Source: Anaerolineae bacterium
GTDB lineage: Bacteria > Chloroflexota > Anaerolineae > Epilineales > JAHCIE01
Length of the DNA: 37,072 nt
Assembly: GCA_026129165.1 (NCBI GenBank)
Contig: JAHCIP010000018.1
Location: 1 to 37,072, forward strand
Direction: 5' to 3'
Shown: positions 21,742 to 30,979 of the stretch, in pieces
Position numbering within the stretch: the stretch's first letter is position 1
Layout: each line of letters starts with the position of its first letter
The notes under the pieces: model-generated
The model's database searches: none
Seen by the model: only the letters and a program-made list of their open reading frames with translations
Told to the model about the DNA's origin: nothing
Translations under genes and position numbers: made by a program

Positions 21742-24700
21742 CTAGGGGGTCGCCACCCACACACCGCCCGCCGAGTCCAGGAAGTCCGCGCGCGTCACCT
21801 TGAGCCGCGTCAGCGTGTCGGTGGCCGCGCGGAAGTAGACGGTGAACATGACTTCGTCATTGGGCATGGCCTGCGCGCCGCGCAGCTGCGTCACCGCCAC
21901 CTGGACCACGCCCGCGTCCACGTCCGCCGCGTTGCGCGCGACGAAGCTGGCGCCCGGGTCGAACAGGCGACCCAGGTCCGCCGGCGCCTGGTCTGCGCGG
22001 AGCAGTTCCAATTGCGCGGGGTCGTAGCCCAGGGCCACGTCCGCGCCGCTCAACCCTGCCGCTCCCTGGACCCGTATCACCGCCTTGAAGACCTCGCCCG
22101 CCTTGACCTTCGCCGGGGCGATGACCGATACCTGCGGCGGGGCCGCCTTCGTCGGGGCGGCTCGCTTGGCCGCCTGGTCCAGCGCCGCACCCGTGAGCCA
22201 GTCCAGCGGCCCCTTGGCGCCGAAGTTGTTGCCCACCAGGACCAGGTCCGGCAGGTCCACCCGCCCGTTACGGTTGAGGTCAGCCCGCGCGTCGCCGGGC
22301 GGCACGCTCAGACCGTAGTTCGCCGCGACGAGAACCAGGTCGAAAATACCGACCTCGTTGTCGCCCGTAGCGTCACCACCCAGCAGGACGGTGGGCGGCA
22401 GCGTTCCACTCGGGTTGTTCGTGACAGCCTTGGCCTGGACCGAGATATACCCTGGCTGGCTGGCCGTGACGAGGTACTTACCCGGCTCAGCCAGGACGGT
22501 AAATTTGCCCGCGGCATCGGTCTGCCCCTGCGAGCTGCCGGCGGTGATACGCGTGGTGCCGTTGGGCAGGCCCTGCAACGTTGCCACGCCTTCGATGGGC
22601 AACATGGGGGCCGGGTTGACGTAGATGTCCCGCGTGTCCTCGGGCAGGTACCAGAATTGGAAGCGCATCGGACCCAGCGGCCATGTCTGGTAGTAGGTAT
22701 GCGAGGGCTCGTTGGTCGGCGGGATAGGCAGGATGCTGGCTAACTCATCCTGGGTGTCATAGGTCGCCTGGCAGCCGCTGTAGGCGAAGCGGCCCAGGTC
22801 GGTCTGCCAGTCCGACGTGAGCAGGTAGTACTGGCCCTGCGGCAAGCCAATGTCAGTGAACTGATCGGGCAGGGTGTTGTACTGTTCCACACTCCACACG
22901 GCCCGGCCATCGCGCGGCCGCTGGAAGGGCAGCTCGCGCAGTTCGAAGGCGAAGCGCGGCTCGCGGGCCTCCGCGTTCAGCCGAGGCTGGAGCGCGCCGA
23001 CACCGCGCCACGTCCCGAGGCAGCGGGCCGGGTCGCCCTGCGTCGGCACACGCGCGAAGTCGCTCGGCTCGATACGGCGGATGTCCTCGCGGATGGTATG
23101 CGCCTGGTTGAACGGCGGCATGACGTACATCGCCGTCGTGTCCACGGTGAACTGCCGCCCCTGGAGATAGCCCTGGAGTACCTGGGACAACGGGCTGTTG
23201 ACGCGATCCCCTTCCTTCGGGACCGGGGTGCGGATGGTAATGGCCTTGAAGCCTGTCCCACCACCTGGCACAGACGCGGTCATGAGCGCCGTCACGTTGT
23301 ACTCGTGGCCGTCCACGTAGAACCGCTTCAGGTACCACGGCGTCGGCCCAGCGATATTGGGCGCATTGGCTCCGTCGTACATCGCGGCCCGCGCTCCACC
23401 GAGTGCCCGCCCAATGAGCAGCGACACCGTCTCGCGCGAGGGGTCGCCGGGGATGGGCGCGCCGACGGCCTGGACGTAGACAAACCAGGCGCCGTCTGGC
23501 AGGCCCAGGTTCGAGCCGCCGGCCGGGATACGCTTGACACTATTGCGGTTAGCAATCGCCATCTCGTTGAGATTGAGCGTGACCGACCCGGCGAAGTCAG
23601 GATACTTAGAGTAGACGCCGCTATTGTTGTGCTGGCCGCCACCCGTGTACCAGATGTTCAGGTCCACACGCCCGGAGATGTAGTCCACGTTCACCAGTTG
23701 GACCAGGTAGTCCAGGAACTGGGCGCTGCGGCGGCCGGCCGCCGCGCGGCTCAGGACGATGTCGTTGGTAAAGACCGCGAACTCGTCGCCGTTGAGCGGG
23801 GAGCCATCCGGGTCGAAGCCGTCGCTGGCGGAGCCGTTGCGGTTGAAGTCGGCCTGGATGCCTGTGCGCGCTTGCAGGCTGGCCTCGGTCTCAATCTGAA
23901 CGGCGTCAGGCCGGCCGTCAAAGTCGGGGTCGAACGTCGTCAGGCCGTAGCCGAAGCTGTTGAGCGGGGTCGTCGGCCAACTGCTACTCGCGTTATCGGG
24001 CGGCGCGGGCAGTTCATCGCGGCCCGTCGCGGTCGGGAAGAAGAAGCGTCCGCCCGGCAGCGTGACCGTCGGCTGGTCAAAGGGGTCCAGGAACATGTAG
24101 GTAAACTCTTCGAGGACAGCCGGGAAGCGCAGTTCGTCCAGTTCACCCGCGCCGAAGTCGAAGAACAGGGTGTACGCGGCCAGCGAAGTGGCCTGGCCGG
24201 GCGTGCGGACACGCACCGTGTATGTCCCCGGCAGCAGTTGCAGGTCCAGGCGCGACAGGTTGCCCGTGCCGCTGTTGTCGTCTTCGGCCACCTGCTGACC
24301 CAGCACGCCGCCCTGGCAGCCGTTGAACAGGGTCAAGAGGGTGTCCGCGCCGCCGACCCCACTGCTCGTCTCCAGCACGACGTGGCGCGACGTGGGCAGC
24401 GTGAAGGTGTAGAAGTCATCGTCGGTGTTGGGTGTGATGTCGCCGCTTATCGTGCCACGTGGTGTCAAATCCGCGTTGATGGGTGTCGCGACGTTACACA
24501 GGTTATTCGGCTCGACCTCCTGGCCGATATTCACCGTGGGCCGCGTGCGGTAGACGGTATCCAGATAGCGCGGCTCGTACCACATACGCGGGAAGACCTT
24601 TTCCCCCGCGTCCAGGCCGATACCCTGGCTGTTGCGCACCGCGATCTCGCCGTAGTACTGGCCGAATGGCTCCGTGCCACGGCGGAACTCGTTGAGATAG

Positions 24701-27700
24701 GCCGGGTTGAGCGTCAGCGTGTCCTTCTCCGGAGCCTGGGGAGCTTGCGGGTCGAAGATGCTCGTCACCTCGGTGTAGGGCCACACTTCGACCCTCGGCG
24801 TGACGTCGCGGAAGGCGCGGTCGCCGGCGGACTCGGCGTCGCGGCCATAGACGCGGATGCCCGTGCTGTCCTTGTAGATCTTGATACCCGTGGCCGGGTT
24901 TTCGCGCGGGTCTGGGTTGAACCAGAACTTGGCGCGGCCGCCCACCTGGTCCGTCGGCCCAATCTGGCCCTGGACCCAGCGGCGGAACTCAGCCTGGGGC
25001 GCGCCCCAGCCCGTCACGATCAGGTACAGTTCCGGATCGGGCGCGGTGGCGGCGGGCGGGTTGTTCGGGACAATAAACGACGTGTACTGGTCCGGCAGCA
25101 TACGGAACTGCTGGCGATACCAGAACTCCGTCTCCGCGCCGCCCTCGGTGGGTGGCGGGGCCTGGCCGTAACGTTCGGTCAGCTCGCCCGTGAATTGCGG
25201 GTTGCGGGTCTCCTCGATGTAGGTAAACCGCGCCGCGTTGGGGTCAATGTAGGTCGGACCATTGTACGCCGTATACGGCAGTGGCTGGTTGGCCTGGAGG
25301 ATGGGCGAGACCGGGCCGCGCACCCGCCCCCAGAAGCGGACCTGGCTGGACTGGGTAGCGAACTCGGTCTGCGGGCGAATGTCGGTGACGATGTAGTGTT
25401 CGTAGTTGAACGGCGGCAGCATCCCCAGCCCCTCGCCGGGCTGGTAGGCGTCCTGGATCAGCGAGAACTGGAAGTTCGGGACATCGTTATACTTCGGCGT
25501 GGGCGAGCGCAGCGTAATGAAGCCGAAAGTGCTGGGGTCAGCGGGAACCACACCCTGGAAGCCGCAGCCGTTGGCCGCGTTCGCCGTCAGGGGCTGGCTC
25601 GCGCCCTGCGTGTAGACAGCGACGGTGTTGTACTCGTGGCCGTCCACGTAGAAGCGCTTGGTGTACCACGGGTTCGGCCCGGTGTTCGGCACACCCGGCG
25701 CGCGCTCCATGCCCGTATGCGTCGCGCCCAGGCCGCGCCCCAGAATTAGGCGCACCGTACCGTCTACCGAGTCGACGGCGTCCACGTAGGCGAACCACGC
25801 GCCCTGCGAGCCACACAGGTTCCCACCGCCCGCCGCGATGTACTGGACAGGAGACTGGTTGTTAGCGACGACCGCATCACCGCGATACAGGATGATCGAG
25901 CCGAGGTCCTTCGGGGCGGTCGAGCCGGTCCAATAGACCCGCAGGCGAACCGCGCTATTGAAGAACGACTCGATGGCGACGGCGTGGTCGAGGAACTGCG
26001 CCACCTTGCCCGCGCCGAGGGCCTGCGGGTGAACCGTCAGCACCACCAACTCGTCGCCCGACAGCGGCACACCGTCGGTGTCGAGGCCGTTGAGCTGGCC
26101 GTTGTTGTTCAGGTCCAGCGCCAGCCCGGTGGCTGTGTAGAGCGTCTGCTCACTCTCGACTGAGACAATGTCAGGCACGCCGTCCAGATCGGCATCCAGG
26201 CTGGTCAAGCCGTAGCCCACCTGGCCTACTCCGCCATCATTGGTGGCGATATTGCCGTCGGGACCGAGCAAGTCCTCGCGCCGCATGCCCACGGGGAAGA
26301 CAAAGCTGGAGCTACCCGGCGCGGCCTGGATCGGCTGCGGCTCGGCATCGGCCGGCCCGGCGTTGATGAAGCGGTAAGTCCACTCCTGCATGATGGCCGG
26401 ATAGTGGATGTCGCGGTCGGTGATGGACCCTGTCACGTCCTGGTCCTTGTCCAGGTGATCGCAGTCGTACCAGGCGCGGGTCCAGACCTTCTCTGCCGCG
26501 TCGAGATTCGTCGCCTTGATGCGGCTATACAGACCCAGGCGCGACAACTCATCCGGCGTGTACGCCTCGGACAGGATGGCCGGGTTCCAGACCATGAGGT
26601 CACGTCGAGGCGATTGCGCGTTCTGCGGGTCGAACGGCGCTTCGGGGTCAGTGTAGGGTTTGTCCTCGGTGTAGATGAACGCTTGCTGGCCGTTGAGGAG
26701 ACGGTCCACGGTGGACAAGGGGCCGACGGCCAAACTACCAGGCCTGAAGGCGCGGTTGATGTCCACCCCTTCGCTGGTCATCGCGCCCGCCTTCTCCTGC
26801 GGCCGCTGGCCCACGCGGCTATCGCCCGCGCCCGGGAACTCGGTGCAGTACAGATTGACCATCAGCGGCACCAGCACCGGGATGAGCGGGGTAATCGTCT
26901 CATCGTTGGGTTCTGGGGTGTCGAAGTCGTCCGTATAGGTCGTAGACGACCCAGTGGTCACCGTGCCTTGATTGGCGACCTGGGTAATATTGGGCGGCAG
27001 TGGGTTGTCAACCTGCACCCGGAAGTAGATGTCAACCGTCGCGCCGGGGTTGATGGTCCCGAGGTTGATCTTGACGTCGGTATCGCCGGCCGTGTTGCCA
27101 CGCTCGATGGTCCCCTGGCTCGTCGTCACCGAGCCGACGACGAGGGCCGTGTAAACACCTGGCGTATCCTGGAAGACCACGCCCGTCGCGGCCGTCCCAC
27201 TATTGTTCGTAATCCAGACATGATATTGCAGGATGTCGCCCGCGCTCGCGCCGCCGTTGTGGTCGCGGTCGTCGTAGAGCGAGTCGACCTTGAAGGCTAT
27301 CAGGTTAGGCGTTGGCGTATTGGTCGGCGTTGAGGTCGGTGTCTGGGTCCTCGTGCTGGTGGGTGTGCTTGTCGCCGTCGCGGTGTTCGTCGCCGTCGCC
27401 GTATTGGTAGCGGTGTTCGTCGGGGTCCGCGTTGGCGTATGGCTCGCCGTTGGCGTATTCGTCGGCGTGTTGGTTGCCGTCGGCGTAAAGGTGGCTGTGT
27501 TGGTCGGCGTGTCCGTCGCCGTGTTGGTCGGCGTTGGTGTACGCGTTGGAGTCGCCGATGGGCTGGCCGTCGGCGTCGCGGTCGGTGTCAAGAGCGTGCC
27601 GGTGGGCGTCGGCGTGCTGGTCGAGGTGACCGACGGCGTATAGGTGTTGGTCGGCGTCGCGGTGTTCGTCGGCGTGTTACTGGCCGTCGGTGTGCTCGTC

Positions 27701-28950
27701 GGCGTTGGCGTGCGTGTCGGGGTGGCCGAGGGCGTAGCCGTCGCCGTTACGGTTGGGGTAAAGAGCGTACCAGTGGGTGTCGGTGTGGGAGTCACCTGCG
27801 TATCACCGAAATTGACGATACTCACACTCCCCGGTGGAACGACAATGACGACGAGGTTCGGTGTGGTGCTGAAATAGCCGGGTAGGTCCGTTTCCCGCAC
27901 CCCATACACGCCGGGGGGAACGCCGGAGAAGGCATAGTTCCCGCTGGCGTCGGTAAGGGTGGTGGCGAGGACAATATCATCGGGCGTACCAAAGACATTG
28001 TCTGCGCCTGGGGCCAGCAGATCCACCGTCACACCCGGTATACCAGGCTCCCCGGCGTCCCACACACCATTCATGTTGAGGTCGTTATACACGAGACCGA
28101 TGATAATGGAGAGCGCCGTTGTCGCTGTCGGCGTCGGAGTCACAGTCGGCGAGGCGGTGGGCGTCAATGTAGAGCCGGCGGTGGGGGTACGCGTCGCGGT
28201 AGGCGAGGCCGTGCGGCTCACTGTAGCGGTGGGAGTAACCGTGTTTGTGGATGTTCGGCTCGGCGTGGGAGTAACTGTTGGAGTCGGGGTACGGGTCGGG
28301 GTTTGGGTCGGGGTAGCGGAGCGCGTCGGGGTGGCCGTCACCGTGCCAGTTGGCTCGCAATCAGCTACGATAACCCGGGCTGTCTCATCAATCGAGTTCT
28401 GGAAGTTGTTCAGAATAGCCTGAACTTCAACGCTCTCGTTGTTTGATGCGCTAGGCAGAACACTGAATTCCAGGGTGAAGCTCGCGGGGAAGCTGACAGG
28501 CTCCTGGAAGGGGCCGCAGTTGAACGACGTACCAGCGCCATTACAAGCCCCTGGGGGATTGGAGCCGAGAAAAACGAGGCCACTTGAGGTAAAGCCTTCC
28601 ATAGTGACCACGTCGGTCGGCTCAAGGGGTTCTGTGGCTTCGATATGGATATCATAGCTAAACCGGCCGCCACGGCAAACCTGGCCTGGCACCGAGTTGA
28701 AGAAGCGCAATAGCGGGGTATTCGGCGCAGTGATACTGTCAAGGCCGTCCACCGGCTCCTTCGCCCTCACCACAGCCGTACTCGATGGGGCAATCCCCCC
28801 GATGAGGCAGACCAGGAGGAGCAAGCCACTCAGGCCCAGGAGGCGCTTGAAGCGACGACCGATGCTCGGCCCCAGCAAGACATAGAAAGACTGGCGGACA
28901 CGCGCAGAGACATGCGCACTTGTCCCCCGATCGGCGGCGGAACCTGACAT
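21742..28950 (-). CDS. Giant modular surface exoprotein with dockerin-like and cohesin-like C-terminus
   Basis: A 2402-residue protein. A basic N-terminus and membrane signal lie at ~37-55. In order: a beta domain (70-195); a TP-rich linker (~200-283); an SdrD-B-like domain (~284-385; GLVYNDLNMNGVWDAGEPGI, GNYAFSGVPPGVYGVRE); a second TP/TNT linker (~386-548); and a DUF11-like domain (~550-697). Two long homologous units follow (~780-1400 and ~1405-2105). They share YGLT-x-DxDxDGxPD, NPWY/TPWY-x-KRFYVDGHEYN and LPDQ(Y/F)T. The second holds a PPC domain (~1482-1601). Then come a carboxypeptidase-regulatory-like fold (~2117-2190), a dockerin-like EF-hand pair (DATGDNEVGIFD, DLNRNGRVDLPD) and a cohesin-like domain (~2270-2402). 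It is probably a calcium-dependent cell-surface or S-layer-associated protein. The start is preceded by GAGGGGG. Confidence 0.8.
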   Translation of the reverse strand: MSGSAADRGTSAHVSARVRQSFYVLLGPSIGRRFKRLLGLSGLLLLVCLIGGIAPSSTAVVRAKEPVDGLDSITAPNTPLLRFFNSVPGQVCRGGRFSYDIHIEATEPLEPTDVVTMEGFTSSGLVFLGSNPPGACNGAGTSFNCGPFQEPVSFPASFTLEFSVLPSASNNESVEVQAILNNFQNSIDETARVIVADCEPTGTVTATPTRSATPTQTPTRTPTPTVTPTPSRTSTNTVTPTATVSRTASPTATRTPTAGSTLTPTASPTVTPTPTATTALSIIIGLVYNDLNMNGVWDAGEPGIPGVTVDLLAPGADNVFGTPDDIVLATTLTDASGNYAFSGVPPGVYGVRETDLPGYFSTTPNLVVIVVPPGSVSIVNFGDTQVTPTPTPTGTLFTPTVTATATPSATPTRTPTPTSTPTASNTPTNTATPTNTYTPSVTSTSTPTPTGTLLTPTATPTASPSATPTRTPTPTNTATDTPTNTATFTPTATNTPTNTPTASHTPTRTPTNTATNTATATNTATATSTPTSTRTQTPTSTPTNTPTPNLIAFKVDSLYDDRDHNGGASAGDILQYHVWITNNSGTAATGVVFQDTPGVYTALVVGSVTTSQGTIERGNTAGDTDVKINLGTINPGATVDIYFRVQVDNPLPPNITQVANQGTVTTGSSTTYTDDFDTPEPNDETITPLIPVLVPLMVNLYCTEFPGAGDSRVGQRPQEKAGAMTSEGVDINRAFRPGSLAVGPLSTVDRLLNGQQAFIYTEDKPYTDPEAPFDPQNAQSPRRDLMVWNPAILSEAYTPDELSRLGLYSRIKATNLDAAEKVWTRAWYDCDHLDKDQDVTGSITDRDIHYPAIMQEWTYRFINAGPADAEPQPIQAAPGSSSFVFPVGMRREDLLGPDGNIATNDGGVGQVGYGLTSLDADLDGVPDIVSVESEQTLYTATGLALDLNNNGQLNGLDTDGVPLSGDELVVLTVHPQALGAGKVAQFLDHAVAIESFFNSAVRLRVYWTGSTAPKDLGSIILYRGDAVVANNQSPVQYIAAGGGNLCGSQGAWFAYVDAVDSVDGTVRLILGRGLGATHTGMERAPGVPNTGPNPWYTKRFYVDGHEYNTVAVYTQGASQPLTANAANGCGFQGVVPADPSTFGFITLRSPTPKYNDVPNFQFSLIQDAYQPGEGLGMLPPFNYEHYIVTDIRPQTEFATQSSQVRFWGRVRGPVSPILQANQPLPYTAYNGPTYIDPNAARFTYIEETRNPQFTGELTERYGQAPPPTEGGAETEFWYRQQFRMLPDQYTSFIVPNNPPAATAPDPELYLIVTGWGAPQAEFRRWVQGQIGPTDQVGGRAKFWFNPDPRENPATGIKIYKDSTGIRVYGRDAESAGDRAFRDVTPRVEVWPYTEVTSIFDPQAPQAPEKDTLTLNPAYLNEFRRGTEPFGQYYGEIAVRNSQGIGLDAGEKVFPRMWYEPRYLDTVYRTRPTVNIGQEVEPNNLCNVATPINADLTPRGTISGDITPNTDDDFYTFTLPTSRHVVLETSSGVGGADTLLTLFNGCQGGVLGQQVAEDDNSGTGNLSRLDLQLLPGTYTVRVRTPGQATSLAAYTLFFDFGAGELDELRFPAVLEEFTYMFLDPFDQPTVTLPGGRFFFPTATGRDELPAPPDNASSSWPTTPLNSFGYGLTTFDPDFDGRPDAVQIETEASLQARTGIQADFNRNGSASDGFDPDGSPLNGDEFAVFTNDIVLSRAAAGRRSAQFLDYLVQLVNVDYISGRVDLNIWYTGGGQHNNSGVYSKYPDFAGSVTLNLNEMAIANRNSVKRIPAGGSNLGLPDGAWFVYVQAVGAPIPGDPSRETVSLLIGRALGGARAAMYDGANAPNIAGPTPWYLKRFYVDGHEYNVTALMTASVPGGGTGFKAITIRTPVPKEGDRVNSPLSQVLQGYLQGRQFTVDTTAMYVMPPFNQAHTIREDIRRIEPSDFARVPTQGDPARCLGTWRGVGALQPRLNAEAREPRFAFELRELPFQRPRDGRAVWSVEQYNTLPDQFTDIGLPQGQYYLLTSDWQTDLGRFAYSGCQATYDTQDELASILPIPPTNEPSHTYYQTWPLGPMRFQFWYLPEDTRDIYVNPAPMLPIEGVATLQGLPNGTTRITAGSSQGQTDAAGKFTVLAEPGKYLVTASQPGYISVQAKAVTNNPSGTLPPTVLLGGDATGDNEVGIFDLVLVAANYGLSVPPGDARADLNRNGRVDLPDLVLVGNNFGAKGPLDWLTGAALDQAAKRAAPTKAAPPQVSVIAPAKVKAGEVFKAVIRVQGAAGLSGADVALGYDPAQLELLRADQAPADLGRLFDPGASFVARNAADVDAGVVQVAVTQLRGAQAMPNDEVMFTVYFRAATDTLTRLKVTRADFLDSAGGVWVATP

Positions 28951-29078
28951 GTTAACCCCCTCACTTAGTCGTGGAACATGTCGCTATCGTCAACAGTCTA
29001 CTTCCCTATATCAAAAAAACGTTTCGAGGCTAAAATTGTTGTGCTGTCCGGCCCCATCTTGGTCACAACGTAAAAAAC

Positions 29079-29117
29079 TTCACAGACCTTCACATCTTCA
29101 CATGAGGAGATTTCACA
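29079..29117 (+). promoter_or_regulatory. Four TTCACA motifs upstream of the D-threonine-aldolase-like gene
   Basis: TTCACA occurs at 29079-29084, 29089-29094, 29097-29102 and 29112-29117, all on the plus strand. The ribosome-binding site GAGGAG (29104-29109) lies between the third and fourth copies. They could be regulator half-sites; spacing is irregular (10, 8, 15 bases). Confidence 0.4.
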
Positions 29118-29118
29118 C

Positions 29119-30165
29119 ATGCATCTCGTCGATCTGGACACCCCCTCGCTGGTACTCGACCTGGACCGTGTCGAAGCCAACATCGCCCGCCTGCAAGCCT
29201 ACTGTGACGCCCATGGCCTCGCGCTGCGACCTCACATCAAGACCCATAAGCTACCCGTCCTAGCGCACAAGCAGATCCGCGCCGGCGCAGTGGGCATTGC
29301 CTGCCAGAAGCTCGGCGAAGCCGAAGTGATGATCGCAGCGGGCATTCAGGATATTATGTTGCCTTATAACATTGTGGGGCGCGCCAAGCTGGAACGGCTG
29401 GCGCGGTTGGCGCGGCTGGCGCGGATCAGCGTCTCGGTGGATGCCGAGGTTACAGCGGCCGCCCTGTCCGACGTCTTGAGCGCGGAGGGGGCGACGGTCG
29501 AGGTCTTCATCGAACTGGCGAGCACCATTGAACGGGCGGGCGTGACTCAGGTGGAGGAAGTCGTTCGCCTGGCGCGGCTGATCGCCGACGACTTGCCCAG
29601 CCTGGTCTGGCGCGGCGTTCTCATGTACCCGACCAACGCCGCCAACGTCGGCTACCTCGATGCGGTCTGCCGCGCGCTAGAGGCAGCCGGCTTGCGGGCG
29701 CCGGTCGTCAGTGGCGGCGGCAGCCCGACTATGTTCAAGCAGCACGAGAACCCGTGGGTCACCGAAGTTCGCATCGGCACCTATATCTTCGAGGACATGA
29801 CCGGCGTGCGAGGGGGCTACTTCAACCTGGACGACTGCGCCGCCACCCTGCTCTGCACCGTCGTCAGCGCGCCTACCCCCGACCGGATCATCCTGGACGG
29901 CGGCTCTAAAACCTTCACTCTGGAAGGCACGGCTCCCTACGGCCACCTCGTCGAGTTCCCTCAGGCTCGCATCTACGCCATGAACGAGGAACACGGCTAT
30001 GTCAATGTGGCTGAGTGCCCGGTCAAGCCCCACATCGGGGACCGCGTGCGCGTCATCCCGAACCACGTCTGCGCCGCCGTCAACCTCCATAACACGGCCT
30101 ATGGCGTGCGCGGTGACTATGTCGAAGCCGTCTGGCCCATCGCGGCGCGCGGGCTGGTGCAATGA
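29119..30165 (+). CDS. D-threonine aldolase / D-serine dehydratase-like PLP enzyme
   Basis: A 348-residue fold-type III (alanine-racemase N-terminal barrel) enzyme. It begins with DLDTPSLVLDLDRVEANI. The pyridoxal-binding lysine is in RPHIKTHK (~residue 53). The barrel includes SGGGSPTMF, a phosphate-binding stretch, and RIGTYIFED. The C-terminal domain has EEHGYV and PNHVCAAVNLH, whose His and Cys are the metal ligands of D-threonine aldolase and eukaryotic-type D-serine dehydratase. These enzymes cleave D-threonine to glycine and acetaldehyde or deaminate D-serine. The choice between the two cannot be made here. It is divergent from the giant exoprotein gene. Confidence 0.87.
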   Translation: MHLVDLDTPSLVLDLDRVEANIARLQAYCDAHGLALRPHIKTHKLPVLAHKQIRAGAVGIACQKLGEAEVMIAAGIQDIMLPYNIVGRAKLERLARLARLARISVSVDAEVTAAALSDVLSAEGATVEVFIELASTIERAGVTQVEEVVRLARLIADDLPSLVWRGVLMYPTNAANVGYLDAVCRALEAAGLRAPVVSGGGSPTMFKQHENPWVTEVRIGTYIFEDMTGVRGGYFNLDDCAATLLCTVVSAPTPDRIILDGGSKTFTLEGTAPYGHLVEFPQARIYAMNEEHGYVNVAECPVKPHIGDRVRVIPNHVCAAVNLHNTAYGVRGDYVEAVWPIAARGLVQ

Positions 30166-30173
30166 TGGGGAGA

Positions 30174-30203
30174 TTGGGAGGATATACCGTTTGGGAGTAT
30201 AAT
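30174..30203 (+). promoter_or_regulatory. Putative promoter of the HEPN-like gene
   Basis: TTGGGA (30174-30179) and TATAAT (30198-30203) are separated by 18 bases and lie 45 bases before the GTG start at 30248. The -10 box is perfect; the -35 box matches 4 of 6. Confidence 0.45.
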
Positions 30204-30247
30204 CGGGCGGGGGGAGACACGTCATCTGACGCCTTGAGGGAAGGTCC

Positions 30248-30979
30248 GTGCGTACCCATTCTGATCCTGTAGACCCTGATGAGCGGAACGAGAGCCTGTC
30301 AGATGCGGAACGTGACACGACGCGGGCGCGTGTGACCCTCCGCGCGGCCCTGGCCCGCTATGCCCGCGCCCAGAACGCCGCCGAGGCTCAACTGGCCGTG
30401 CTCGCCATGCACGAGGGCTTGCGTCAGGGACTGCGGGCCTGGTTACTCTACCAGGCCCATCTCACCGACCGCCAGCGCGAAGCGATCCAGGACCCCTACA
30501 CCCGCTTTGGCGAGTTGCTCGACCTAGCCGTCCACCACACGCGGCTGTTCGAGGGTCGGCGCGCCCTCTGGCACGACGAGCTAAACGTCCTACTCGACCA
30601 TCGTAATACCATTGCTCACCCAGTCGAGGAAATGGACGGCGACACGGCCCTGGCCGCGGCGACGGGTTGGGCCGACCTGTTGCGCCGCTTCTGGCAGCCC
30701 CTCTTTGGGGACGAGCCGCCCGACCTGCGCCACCCCGACCCGAAGCTCATCACCGCCCACCCGAAGCCGGCGCCCCCGGCGTCGCTCCGCCCGACCCTCA
30801 GCTTCTACGCCGACCCGACGCGACCCGTGCTGTCCACCCCGGCCCCCAGCCAGCGAGGCAGCCGGCTGATACGACGAATTGCCATTACGGCCACCATCTA
30901 CCTGATTATCCTGGCGCTGTTCGCGGCCCTGGGGCTGTACGTCCTGTCCCAGTTAGCCCCAGTCCTGGCAAGATTTTAG
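30248..30979 (+). CDS. HEPN-like protein with C-terminal membrane anchor
   Basis: A 243-residue protein that I do not recognise as a named family. Residues ~25-155 are all-helical and contain LNVLLDHRNTIAHPVEE with R119-N-T-I-A-H124. This is the R-x4-H pattern of HEPN domains, many of which are metal-independent RNases in toxin-antitoxin, abortive-infection and CRISPR-linked systems. A proline-rich linker (~160-203) leads to one transmembrane helix (~211-233), so the domain would face the cytoplasm from the inner membrane. A GAGGGAAGG site precedes the GTG start. Its TAG stop codon is the first three bases of the following 24-bp terminator stem. The fold call rests on one motif and helix pattern only. 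Confidence 0.6.
   Translation: MRTHSDPVDPDERNESLSDAERDTTRARVTLRAALARYARAQNAAEAQLAVLAMHEGLRQGLRAWLLYQAHLTDRQREAIQDPYTRFGELLDLAVHHTRLFEGRRALWHDELNVLLDHRNTIAHPVEEMDGDTALAAATGWADLLRRFWQPLFGDEPPDLRHPDPKLITAHPKPAPPASLRPTLSFYADPTRPVLSTPAPSQRGSRLIRRIAITATIYLIILALFAALGLYVLSQLAPVLARF

Noticed and set aside
23098..25749. Long plus-strand open frame (883 codons) opposite the giant exoprotein gene
   Set aside because: Its product is Arg/Val-rich with no recognisable domain, while the minus strand encodes clear domains. It is a by-product of high GC third positions.
27308..27794. Second GGCGT/GTCGGC-rich repeat tract
   Set aside because: It encodes the second Thr/Pro/Asn linker of the giant exoprotein and stays in frame.
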